From NCBI RefSeq assembly GCF_018224615.1, contig NZ_JAGTUK010000002.1:372001-436000 (forward strand): a stretch of DNA of 64,000 nucleotides, read 5' to 3'. Positions 17,454 through 26,100 of the stretch are shown piece by piece (position 1 is the stretch's first letter; each line of letters opens with the position of its first letter). Source of the DNA: Microbacterium paraoxydans. Its GTDB lineage: Bacteria > Actinomycetota > Actinomycetes > Actinomycetales > Microbacteriaceae. The notes beneath the pieces were generated by a model. The model was not told where the DNA came from, did no database searches, and saw only the letters and a program-made list of their open reading frames with translations. A program made the translations under genes and the position numbers.

Positions 17454-18605
17454 ATGGCCGAGGCATTCATCGTCGATGCAGTCCGCTCGCCCGTGGGTCG
17501 CCGCGGCGGCGCCCTCGCGGGCATCCACCCCGCCGATCTCGGGGCGCACAGCCTCCGGGCGCTCGTCGACCGCACCGGCATCGACCCCGGGGCCGTGGAC
17601 GACGTGATCCTCGGGACGATCGACGCGATCGGCGGCCAGGCGGGCAACGTCGCGCGCACCGCGCTGCTCGTCGCCGGGTTCCCCGAGCATGTTCCCGGCG
17701 TCACGATCGACCGGCAGTGCGGGTCGAGCCAGCAGGCCGTGCACTTCGCGGCGCAGGCCGTGCTCAGCGGTACGAGCGACCTGGTGATCGCCGGCGGCCT
17801 GCAGAACATGTCGCAGGTCCCGCTCACCGCCGCCGCGATCGTGGGACGGGAGTACGGCTTCACGACCCCCTCCGCGGAGTCGCCCGGATGGCTCGCGCGC
17901 TACGGCGACCAGGAGATCTCGCAGTTCCGCGGTGCGGAGCTGATCGCGCAGCGGTGGGACATCTCGCGCGAGGAGATGGAGCGCTTCGCGCTCGAGAGCC
18001 ACACGCGGGCGGCGCGTGCGCAGGACGAGGGTCGCTTCGCGGACGAGATCGCCCCGCTGGGCGGCCTCGACCACGACGAGGGCGTGCGGCGCGACACCTC
18101 GCTCGAACGCATGGCCGGGCTGCAGCCGCTCTCCCCGGACGGGCGCCTCACGGCCGCGGTCGCCTCGCAGATCAGTGACGCCTCCAGCGCCGTGCTGATC
18201 GCGAGCGAGGCGGCCGTGCGCACGCACGGGCTCACCCCGCGGGCGCGTATCCATCACCTGTCCGTCCGCGGCGACGACCCCGTGCTCATGCTCACCGCGC
18301 CGATCCCCGCGACCCTGCACGCGCTGGAGCGCACCGGACTGGGCATCGACGACATCGACCTGTTCGAGGTGAACGAGGCCTTCGCCTCCGTGGTGCTGGC
18401 GTGGATGCGCGAGACCGGGGTGCCGCACGAGAAGGTGAACGTCAACGGCGGCGGCATCGCGCTGGGGCACCCGATCGGCGCGACCGGCACCCGCATCCTG
18501 TCCACGCTGCTGAACGAGCTGGAGCGCACCGGCGGGCGCTACGGACTGCAGACCATGTGCGAGGGCGGCGGCGTCGCCAACGTCACGATCATCGAACGGC
18601 TCTGA
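17454..18605 (+). CDS. Acetyl-CoA acetyltransferase (thiolase)
   Basis: 383-residue thiolase, either degradative 3-ketoacyl-CoA thiolase or acetoacetyl-CoA thiolase. The catalytic set is complete: Cys89 in DRQCGSSQQAVHFAAQ, His339 in GGGIALGHPIGATGTR and Cys369 in MCEGGGVANV. A CATGCT -10-like hexamer at 17442-17447 lies exactly 7 nt before the ATG, suggesting its own leaderless promoter. Closing the acyl-CoA catabolic block, it fits beta-oxidation or ketogenic amino acid use. A strong hairpin follows. Confidence 0.9.
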   Translation: MAEAFIVDAVRSPVGRRGGALAGIHPADLGAHSLRALVDRTGIDPGAVDDVILGTIDAIGGQAGNVARTALLVAGFPEHVPGVTIDRQCGSSQQAVHFAAQAVLSGTSDLVIAGGLQNMSQVPLTAAAIVGREYGFTTPSAESPGWLARYGDQEISQFRGAELIAQRWDISREEMERFALESHTRAARAQDEGRFADEIAPLGGLDHDEGVRRDTSLERMAGLQPLSPDGRLTAAVASQISDASSAVLIASEAAVRTHGLTPRARIHHLSVRGDDPVLMLTAPIPATLHALERTGLGIDDIDLFEVNEAFASVVLAWMRETGVPHEKVNVNGGGIALGHPIGATGTRILSTLLNELERTGGRYGLQTMCEGGGVANVTIIERL

Positions 18606-18616
18606 GGCCGCACGGA

Positions 18617-18649
18617 GAAGGGCCGCTCCCGCCGGGGGAGCGGCCCTTC
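18617..18649. terminator. Bidirectional hairpin between thiolase and GNAT genes
   Basis: Perfect 14-bp stem (18617-18630 with 18636-18649) and 5-nt loop. It is placed between two convergent stop codons, so it can terminate both. Confidence 0.82.
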
Positions 18650-18665
18650 CGCGTGGGCAGGAGGA

Positions 18666-19175
18666 TCAGGGGCGGACGAACCGGACCTCGGTCAGCGTCT
18701 CGCCGAGGAACGGCTCGGTGTGCGTGGCGCCGTCGAGGTGGAAGCCGTTGCGCGTGTAGAAGCGGTGGGCGCGGGGGTTGTCCTCGGCCACCCACAGGTA
18801 CAGCGGCTCGTCCTGTTCGACGGCGGCGTCGAACAGCTTCTGGCCGATGCCGGTGGAGTGGTACGCGTCGAGCAGGTAGATGAAGTACAGCTCGCGGAAC
18901 GCCGGGGCGTCCTTGTCGCGCGCGGGACCGGAGCCGACGAAGCCCACGATCTCGCCGTCGACGAGCGCCGCGTTCATCTTGAACTCGGGGCCCTGCGCGG
19001 CCCAGTGCGTCCACAGCTCGGCCATGCGACGCGGCGAGACCTTCTCCAGCGCTGCCTTGCTGATCAGGTGGTCGTAGGTCTCGTGCCAGCACTGCGCGTG
19101 CACGCGGCCGAGGGCTTCCGCATCCACATCACGGACCGGACGGACGATGACTTCGGGCTGGGCTTCGGCGCTCAT
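18666..19175 (-). CDS. GNAT-family N-acetyltransferase
   Basis: 169-residue GNAT domain. Seen: VIVRPVRDVDAEALGRVHAQ at the N-terminus, the acetyl-CoA loop around AYHSTGIGQKLFDAAVE (a Q/RxxGxG/A variant) and the C-terminal NPRAHRFYTRNGFHLDG segment. Substrate unknown. TAGAGT (19182-19187, minus strand) lies at -12 to -7 of the ATG, predicting a leaderless mRNA. A similar GNAT protein is encoded at 41464-41991. Confidence 0.85.
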   Translation of the reverse strand: MSAEAQPEVIVRPVRDVDAEALGRVHAQCWHETYDHLISKAALEKVSPRRMAELWTHWAAQGPEFKMNAALVDGEIVGFVGSGPARDKDAPAFRELYFIYLLDAYHSTGIGQKLFDAAVEQDEPLYLWVAEDNPRAHRFYTRNGFHLDGATHTEPFLGETLTEVRFVRP

Positions 19176-19268
19176 GCGGTGACTCTACGCGCGGCCCGTG
19201 AAAACTCGAAATCGGGGCGGGGCCGGGTGACGGCCCGGTGAACGGGGTGGAGGAATCGCACAACGATA

Positions 19269-19297
19269 TTCACGGTTCGTGCGCCGCTGGCTACGAT
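19269..19297 (+). promoter_or_regulatory. Promoter of the thioesterase gene
   Basis: TTCACG at 19269-19274, a 17-bp spacer, then TACGAT at 19292-19297. Predicted start near 19304, two bases before the GTG at 19306, which favours that start over the GTG at 19279. Confidence 0.6.
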
Positions 19298-19305
19298 CGA
19301 CCCTC

Positions 19306-19866
19306 GTGAATGTGATCTGGCGGACCCTCCTCGTGATCCTCGGCGCGCGCCGCCGCGTGCGGCAGGGGAAGACCCTCGACCCGACCGCGGTGAGCAGCGT
19401 CTCGGTGACCACGCTCCCCACCGATCTCGACATCCTCCGGCACATGAACAACGGCCGGTACCTGTCGCTGTTCGACCTCGGCCGCTGGGACCACCTGATC
19501 CGCACCGGACTGTTCGACGTGATGAAGCAGCGCGGCTGGTACGCGGTCGTGTCGAGCGAGACCATCACGTTCCGCAAGTCGCTGCAGCTGTGGCAGCGCT
19601 TCGAGGTGCAGTCGCGGTTCATCGGCCACGACGACAAGGCGCTGTTCCTGGAGCATCGGGCCGTGGTGGACGGCGAGGTGTACGCCAGGGCGATCGTGCG
19701 GGCTCGCGTGCTGCGGCGCACCGGGGGCACCGTGAGCAACGAGGAGCTGTTCGCCGCGGTCGGCCGTCCCGAGGGCGTGCCGGAGATCGACGCGTGGGTG
19801 CACGATTGGGCGGCGGCCTCGGCCCTGCCTCCCGTGCGCACCCCGGCGCCGAGCATCTGGAGCTGA
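19306..19866 (+). CDS. Acyl-CoA thioesterase-like (hotdog fold) protein
   Basis: 186-residue 4HBT/FatM-like hotdog protein. The key region LPTDLDILRHMNNGRYLSLFDLGRWDH holds the MNNGRYL-type helix cap of acyl-thioesterases. A hydrophobic N-terminal stretch (VIWRTLLVILGARRR) may associate with the membrane. I place the start at GTG 19306 because the -10 box TACGAT overlaps the earlier GTG candidate at 19279. Substrate chain length cannot be read from the sequence. Confidence 0.78.
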   Translation: MNVIWRTLLVILGARRRVRQGKTLDPTAVSSVSVTTLPTDLDILRHMNNGRYLSLFDLGRWDHLIRTGLFDVMKQRGWYAVVSSETITFRKSLQLWQRFEVQSRFIGHDDKALFLEHRAVVDGEVYARAIVRARVLRRTGGTVSNEELFAAVGRPEGVPEIDAWVHDWAAASALPPVRTPAPSIWS

Positions 19867-19909
19867 CGGCGCAGCGGCGGGCGCGCGGCCCTGCCGATAT
19901 ATTGACGCT

Positions 19910-21310
19910 GTGCTGGCCATCCTGACGACCGCCGGGCGCGTGCTGCTGCGGCACTGGCCCGCCCTCATGGCGTGGTACCTCGCCGGCGTGCTCGTGCACT
20001 ACGTGATCACCGAGGTCGCCGGTTTCGTGGGGGCCACGTCGGCCACGCTCGGCTTCCTGGTGCTGCCGATCGGGATCCTCGCCCGGCTGATCAGCCTCGT
20101 GGCGATGTTCCTCGTGCTGCGCGACGGACTGCGCAACCTGCAGGAGGTCGCGCCGCTGCCCGAGGCCGCGGCCGACCGCCGCCGCACGTTCCTGTCCGCG
20201 CTGCTCGCCGGCATCCTCCCGTTCTTCGCGGTCTACTGGGCGCAGGGCCTACTCGGCGAGGACGTGACCGCATACTCCGCCCGCGCGCTGGAGGTGCGCT
20301 CCGGGATCGTCTGGACCGCCAGCGTCAACGGCGAACCCGCCGTCGGCTCCGAGGACACGGTGCTCAACCTGCCGATCAACGTCTGGACGATCGCGATCAT
20401 CGTCGTCGCGTTCGCCGGCCGCTGGGCCTGGTCGAAATGGTCGACGAAGCTCGCCGCCTGGCTGTCGCCCGTCGCGGTGTACTTCGAGGTCGTCTGGGTG
20501 TTCTTCTCGGTCATGGTGCTGGGCGACGTGTTCGACGCGATCAAGAGCTGGGTCGACAGCCGCGCCGCGATGGCATTCCTGGAGGACGTGCGCGAGGGGC
20601 TGCTCGACGCGGTCGCGCCCCTGCGCTGGGTGTGGGACGCCGTGGGCTGGGTGCTGTCGGAGGCCGGACCCGTGCTGCTGGCACCGCTGGCCTGGCTCAC
20701 GATCGCCGGAGTCGTGTTCGGCCAGGCGATCGTGGCGGAGAAGCTGCGGGTCGAGAGCGCGTTCCTGGCGCGGTTCCGCCAGCACGCGACCGCGATCCCC
20801 AACCCGCTCGTGCGCCGCCTCAAGGACCTCGGCGACGAGCTCGGCGCCCGCTTCCGCCCGATCGGTCGCGCCCTGCTGCTGATGTGGCGCGCCGGCCCCC
20901 TCCTGGTCGCGTCGTACGCCCTGCTCTACGTCGTCGTGAAGGCGCTGGAGTCGTACCTGGCCTTCGGTCTCACGCGCCTGATCGGCCCGCACGACTACGT
21001 GTTCTGGGCCGTCGCGACGCCGCTCGTGTCGCTGGTGCCGCTCCTGCTGATCGAGCCCGTGCGCATCGCGGTGATCAGCGGCGCCTACGACGCGACGCTC
21101 GGGCGGCTGCGGCGCAAGCAGCAGGAGCGCCCCGACGCGACCACGGCCACCGTGGCCGAGGCCGAGATGCGCGCCGTGGCCGATGCCGCGGGACTGCTGC
21201 CCTCCTCGGTCGATGCGGTCGCCGCGGCCGTCGTCACCGCCCCGCCGCGCGACGAAGTGGGTGGTCAGAGCTCGAACGCGAACCTGAGGAACGAGCCGCC
21301 CGCGTCGTAG
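19910..21310 (+). CDS. Polytopic membrane protein of unknown function
   Basis: 466 residues with roughly seven to nine hydrophobic spans (for example 7-30, 35-70, 95-115, 150-170, 185-210, 240-270, 330-360, 375-400), and a polar C-terminal tail of about 80 residues rich in Ala. No motif I recognise; resembles uncharacterised actinobacterial integral membrane proteins. TATATT at 19898-19903 is exactly 7 nt before the GTG, predicting a leaderless transcript. Its last 46 bp overlap the end of the convergent minus-strand gene, so each transcript carries antisense to the other. Confidence 0.65.
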   Translation: MLAILTTAGRVLLRHWPALMAWYLAGVLVHYVITEVAGFVGATSATLGFLVLPIGILARLISLVAMFLVLRDGLRNLQEVAPLPEAAADRRRTFLSALLAGILPFFAVYWAQGLLGEDVTAYSARALEVRSGIVWTASVNGEPAVGSEDTVLNLPINVWTIAIIVVAFAGRWAWSKWSTKLAAWLSPVAVYFEVVWVFFSVMVLGDVFDAIKSWVDSRAAMAFLEDVREGLLDAVAPLRWVWDAVGWVLSEAGPVLLAPLAWLTIAGVVFGQAIVAEKLRVESAFLARFRQHATAIPNPLVRRLKDLGDELGARFRPIGRALLLMWRAGPLLVASYALLYVVVKALESYLAFGLTRLIGPHDYVFWAVATPLVSLVPLLLIEPVRIAVISGAYDATLGRLRRKQQERPDATTATVAEAEMRAVADAAGLLPSSVDAVAAAVVTAPPRDEVGGQSSNANLRNEPPAS

Positions 21311-21855
21311 GGGTGCACGTCCACCCAGAACGGCCCCTCCGCGTCGTCCGGCACCACGAACGGCACGACCAGCTCGTACTCCCCGGCGTTCGCGCTCAGG
21401 CACGTCTCCGGTTCGTCCGGGTCGGACAGCAGCCCGATCTCCAGTCGCACGGGGCGCCACTCGCGGCCGGTCGCCTGTTCCACGAGCTTCGGTGTCTCGC
21501 AGCCGATGCCCGCGGTGCTCGCGTCGACCGGCACCGCCACGGCGATGAGCCGTGTGCCGTCTGGGACGTCGAGCCCGCTGACGTCGTCGATCTCGCCGCC
21601 GCGCACGGGGCCCCACTCGGCTCCGGCGAGCTCGGCCGAGTCGTCTTCGTCGACCGTGACGGCGGTGACTGCGCGGGCGCCGAAACCGAAGTACTGGTAC
21701 CACTCCTGCCAGCCCACGGCGGCCGCGGTCGCGGGAAGCAGCACCGCCAGCGCGACCAGTGCCACGGTGTTGCGCCGCCACCACGACGGCGGGCGCGGCG
21801 GCTCGACGGGCGCCGGGGGTGCCGCGGGGCGCGGGGGAACGGGAGGGATCGTCAT
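21265..21855 (-). CDS. Bitopic membrane protein, proline-rich N-terminus, unknown function
   Basis: 196 residues. A Pro-rich cytoplasmic segment (about 1-25, PPVPPRPAAPPAP) ends in WWRRN, followed by one membrane span (about 30-50) and an extracellular beta-rich domain of about 140 residues with two cysteines (GIGCETP, PETCLSA) that could pair. Start ATG 21855 shares a base with the preceding stop (TGATG). Third gene of a tightly coupled trio of single-span proteins; no function known. Confidence 0.7.
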   Translation of the reverse strand: MTIPPVPPRPAAPPAPVEPPRPPSWWRRNTVALVALAVLLPATAAAVGWQEWYQYFGFGARAVTAVTVDEDDSAELAGAEWGPVRGGEIDDVSGLDVPDGTRLIAVAVPVDASTAGIGCETPKLVEQATGREWRPVRLEIGLLSDPDEPETCLSANAGEYELVVPFVVPDDAEGPFWVDVHPYDAGGSFLRFAFEL

Positions 21856-22415
21856 CAGCCGGCCCAGCCGTTCGTGCGCAGGAGCACCTCGTCCTCGACC
21901 GGCAGCTGCGACAGGTCGAGCGGCAGGTCGATCACGCCGTCCCGCAGGACCTCGCCGAGGGCGGCGCCCGGCACCCCGAGTCGCAGCGTCGCGCGGTCTC
22001 CGGTCACGTCGTCCGGCAGCTCGAAGGCGAGGCTCCCGGAGCGGGGGACCCCGGTGACCAGCCGCTGCTGCGCGAACGTCGTCCCGCGGTCGGTGGCGCT
22101 GAACGTGCGGTCGCCGATCGTGAGCTGCGCGAGCGACAGCGTGCTGAGGTCCTGCGTGACCACGGACGCGGCCTCCAGGTCGACCACGAGCCAGGTGCCG
22201 TCGGCTGCCCACCCCTTCTCGTCGGCGACCCGCTCCGCCAGGCGGACGTCGGTGATCGTCACCGACAGGTTGCGCACGGTGCTCTCCTCGCCGATCCGTG
22301 CGGTCGCGGGGAACGGGGCGTTCGCGGCGTCGTCCGGAAGAGTGGCCTTCGAGACGCCCCACGCACCGGCGAGCAGTGCCGCGGTGAGCAGCCACACCAG
22401 GACATGCTTCTTCAC
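21855..22415 (-). CDS. Bitopic exported protein, DUF4352-like domain
   Basis: 186 residues. A signal-anchor (KKHVLVWLLTAALLAGAWGV) precedes an extracellular beta-sandwich-like domain whose opening STVRNLSVTITDVRLAERV and later GTWLVVDLEAASV resemble DUF4352 domains, which are extracellular Ig-like modules of unknown role. GTG 22415 overlaps the upstream stop (GTGA) and its TGA overlaps the next ATG, so it is translated as part of the same trio. Confidence 0.7.
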   Translation of the reverse strand: MKKHVLVWLLTAALLAGAWGVSKATLPDDAANAPFPATARIGEESTVRNLSVTITDVRLAERVADEKGWAADGTWLVVDLEAASVVTQDLSTLSLAQLTIGDRTFSATDRGTTFAQQRLVTGVPRSGSLAFELPDDVTGDRATLRLGVPGAALGEVLRDGVIDLPLDLSQLPVEDEVLLRTNGWAG

Positions 22416-23092
22416 CGGGTCGCCCCCTCCGCGATCGAGGTGGTGAGCGTCGCACCCACGCGGACGTCGGTCCAGTAGTCGCCGCGGATGACCCGCGAGC
22501 CGACCGCGTGCGTCGAGTCGGGCAGGGTGAGCGTGATCTCGTCGCCCTCGCGGTAGTCGTCCGGCCCCACGAGCCACGCGAGCAGCAGCCGGGCCGGCAC
22601 GTCGGGCTGCAGAGTGGGCGACCCGCGGCCGTCGTCGGCGCGCGACACCTGCCCCTTCTCCTCGACGCCGTCGATGCGGATCCCGTCGACCACCGCCGAC
22701 GTCGGCGCTCCCGAGGTCGAGCCGCGCGGCGCGTGGAAGGTGTTGACCGCGTCGACCGTGACCACCAGGACGCGCTCGCCCTTCTCCTCGTCGGGGAACA
22801 CGGACGTCTGCCCGCGGTCGTCGCGCAGCTCCACGGCGACGACCGTCAGCTCCAGGTCCGACCCCGTGTACGTCTCGCCCACCGCCACCTCGGGCGTCGG
22901 GTCGACCGCCGCCGCCTCCAGTCCGCCGAACACCGCGGTGCCGGCCAGCAGCAGCGCGCCGGCAGCGGTGAGCAGCCACGGCGTCGGGATCAGGTCGATG
23001 CTGCGCCGCGCCCACCCCAGCACCCTGGCCCTGGCGGCTGCCGCGTCGCTGCGGCCGTGCGGCGCCGTCCCCTCCGGCGGTGTCGTGGTCAC
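22412..23092 (-). CDS. Bitopic membrane protein, DUF4352-like domain
   Basis: 226 residues: about 45 cytoplasmic residues, a single span (PWLLTAAGALLLAGTAVFGGL, about 45-65) and an extracellular domain containing TYTGSDLELTVVAVELRDD and GERVLVVTVDAVNTF, similar in pattern to its downstream neighbour. TATGCT (23099-23104, minus strand) lies at -12 to -7 of GTG 23092, fixing the start and predicting a leaderless operon transcript. It is divergent from putA, with only 73 bp between starts. Confidence 0.7.
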   Translation of the reverse strand: MTTTPPEGTAPHGRSDAAAARARVLGWARRSIDLIPTPWLLTAAGALLLAGTAVFGGLEAAAVDPTPEVAVGETYTGSDLELTVVAVELRDDRGQTSVFPDEEKGERVLVVTVDAVNTFHAPRGSTSGAPTSAVVDGIRIDGVEEKGQVSRADDGRGSPTLQPDVPARLLLAWLVGPDDYREGDEITLTLPDSTHAVGSRVIRGDYWTDVRVGATLTTSIAEGATR

Positions 23093-23165
23093 GGCAACAG
23101 CATAGGGGCGGGACGTGCGGTCACGGCTCCCGCCGAAACCCGGCAGCGGCCATAGGCTGAAGGTC

Positions 23166-26100
23166 ATGGCCGAGCTTCCGCCGGATGCCGTGTCGTCCGC
23201 CCCCCTCGCCGACCGAGCGATCGATCTCGCGCGCCGGTGGGTGATCGAGGCCGCCGCGGCCGAGGTCGACCCCGCGGCCGAGCGCCTGGCCGGGGTGCTG
23301 CGCGACGCGAACGGCCTTCCCTTCACGCTCGGCTTCGTCGACGGGGTCATGCGGCCCGAGAGTCTCACGGCGGCCGCTGCCCAGCTGCACCGCATCGCGC
23401 CGATCGTCCCCGAGTTCCTGCCCTGGTACCTGCGCTCCGCCGTGCGGCTGGGCGGGGGCGTCGCGCCCGTGCTGCCCACTCCGGTCGTGCCGATCGCACG
23501 GCGGGCGCTGCGCGACATGGTCGGGCATCTCGTGGTCGACGCGCGCCCCGCCAAGCTGGGCCCGGCGATCGAGCGGCTCCGCGCGTCGGGGTCGCGGCTC
23601 AACCTCAACCTGCTCGGCGAGGCCGTGCTGGGGGAGGCCGAGGCGCAGCGGCGGCTCGACGGCATCCACGAGCTCATCCGCCGCGACGACGTGGACTACG
23701 TGTCGGTCAAGGTGTCGGCGATCATGAGCCACATCTCGATGTGGGGCTTCGACGAGGTGGTCGACCGCGTGGTGCAGCGCCTGCTGCCGCTGTACCTGAC
23801 CGCGGCGGGCGACGGCACCTTCATCAACCTCGACATGGAGGAGTACCGCGACCTCGATCTCACGATCGCCGTGTTCACCCGACTGCTCGAGGACCCGCGG
23901 CTGTCCGGGCTCGAGGCGGGCATCGTGCTGCAGGCGTACCTCCCCGACGCGCTGCCCGCACTGCAGGAGCTGACCGCCTGGGCGCAGGACCGCGTGGTCC
24001 ACGGCGGCGCCCGCATCAAGGTGCGGCTCGTGAAGGGCGCGAACCTCGCGATGGAGCACGTGGAGGCGCGGCTGCACGGCTGGACCCCTGCCCCGTACGA
24101 CACCAAGCTCGACACCGACGCGAACTACCTGCGCTGCCTGGACTGGGCGCTCACCGCGCAGCACACGGCCGCGGTGAAGCTCGGCATCGCCGGGCACAAC
24201 CTCTTCGGCATCGCCTACGCGTGGCTGCTGGCCGGTGAGCGCGGCGTGCGGGACGCGGTCGAGTTCGAGATGCTGCTCGGGATGGCGCAGGGGCAGATGC
24301 GAGCCGTGTCGCGCGAGGTCGGCCCCGTGCTGCTGTACGTGCCCGTGGTCGCTCCGGCCGAGTTCGACGTGGCCATCAGCTACCTGGTGCGGCGACTGGA
24401 GGAGAACGCCTCCCCGGACAACTTCCTCTCCGCGGCCTTCCGGCTGCACGAGGACGAGGGCCTGTTCGCCCGCGAGCGCGACCGGTTCCTGCACGCCCTC
24501 GACCGCTCGACCGACGCCACGCTGCACCGCGGGCCCCGCCGCACGCAGGACCGGCTCGCGCCCGTGCACGAGTCGGTGCGCCCGGCCGCCGCGGCCCCGA
24601 TCCCGGAGGCCGATCTGACCCAGGCCGTGCTCGGGATCGCCCGCGGCACCGGCGGCGCCGACACCGGCGCGTTCCTGGAGACGGCCGTGTACGCCGCTCG
24701 CGAGCGCGGGGAGGACACCGGCGGCGCGCCCGGCTTCGAGAACGCGCAGGACACCGACCTCGCTCTGCCCGCCAACCGCGAGTGGGCTGCCGGGATCCGC
24801 GGCCGGCTGGCCGACTCGACCGTGGGGGAGGCCGTGCTCGCCGCCGCCCGCGTGGACGACGCCGACGAGCTCGCTCGCCTCGTGCGGGGGGTGCAGAGCG
24901 CGGCCGCGTCGTGGGGCTCGCGCCCGGCGACGGAGCGCGCGGAGGTGCTGCTGCGGGCCGCCGCCGCGCTCGAGGCCCGCCGCGCCGAGATGATCGAGGT
25001 GGCCGCGGCGGAGACCGGCAAGGTGTTCGCCGAGGCCGACGTCGAGGTGAGCGAGGCCGTCGACTTCGCGCGCTACTACGCCGCGACGTGCCGCGAGCTC
25101 GACGCGATCTCCGGGGCGGTGTTCGTGCCGGCGCGCGTGACCGTGGTCGCGCCGCCCTGGAACTTCCCGCTCGCGATCCCGGCCGGCGGCGTGCTGGCCG
25201 CGCTCGCCGCGGGCTCGGGGGTCGTGCTCAAGCCCGCTCCACAGGCGCGGCGCTGCGCGGCGGTGCTCGCCGAGGCGCTGTGGGAGGGCGGTGTGCCGCG
25301 CGAGGCGCTCGCCCTGGTCGACATCGAGGAGGGCGACCTCGGACGCGCGCTGATCACCGACGAGGCCGTGGACCGCGTGATCCTGACCGGCTCGTGGGAG
25401 ACGGCGGCGCTGTTCCGCTCGTGGCGCCCCGACCTGCCGCTGCTCGCGGAGACCAGCGGCAAGAACGCGATGGTCATCACGCCGTCCGCCGACCTCGATC
25501 TCGCCGTGGCCGACCTGGTGAAGAGCGCGTTCGGGCACGCGGGGCAGAAGTGCTCGGCGGCCTCTCTCGCGATCCTCGTGGGTCCGGTCGGGCGCTCGCA
25601 GCGCTTCGCCCGCCAGCTCGCCGACGCCGTCCGCTCCCTGCGCGTGGGGTGGCCGACGGATCCGTCGGCCGAGGTGGGGCCGGTGATCGAGCGACCGCAG
25701 GGCAAGCTCGCCTGGGCGCTCACCGAGCTGGAGGGCGACGAGCGCTGGCTGATCGCGCCCGAGCCGGTCGAGGGTGACGACACCGGGCGGCTGTGGCGGC
25801 CCGGCGTGCGCGTCGGCGTGCAACCGGGGTCGCGCTTCCACCGGGAGGAGTTCTTCGGACCGGTGCTGGGCATCATGCACGCCCCCACGCTCGCGCGGGC
25901 CGTCGAGCTGCAGAACGCGGTCGCGTACGGCCTCACGGCGGGACTGCACACGCAGGATCCCGGCGACCTGTCGCTGTGGCTCGACCGCGTGCAGGCGGGC
26001 AACCTCTACGTGAACCGCGGCACCACGGGCGCGATCGTGCAGCGGCAGCCCTTCGGGGGCTGGAAGCGGTCGTCGGTGGGCCCCGGCGCGAAGCCCGGCG

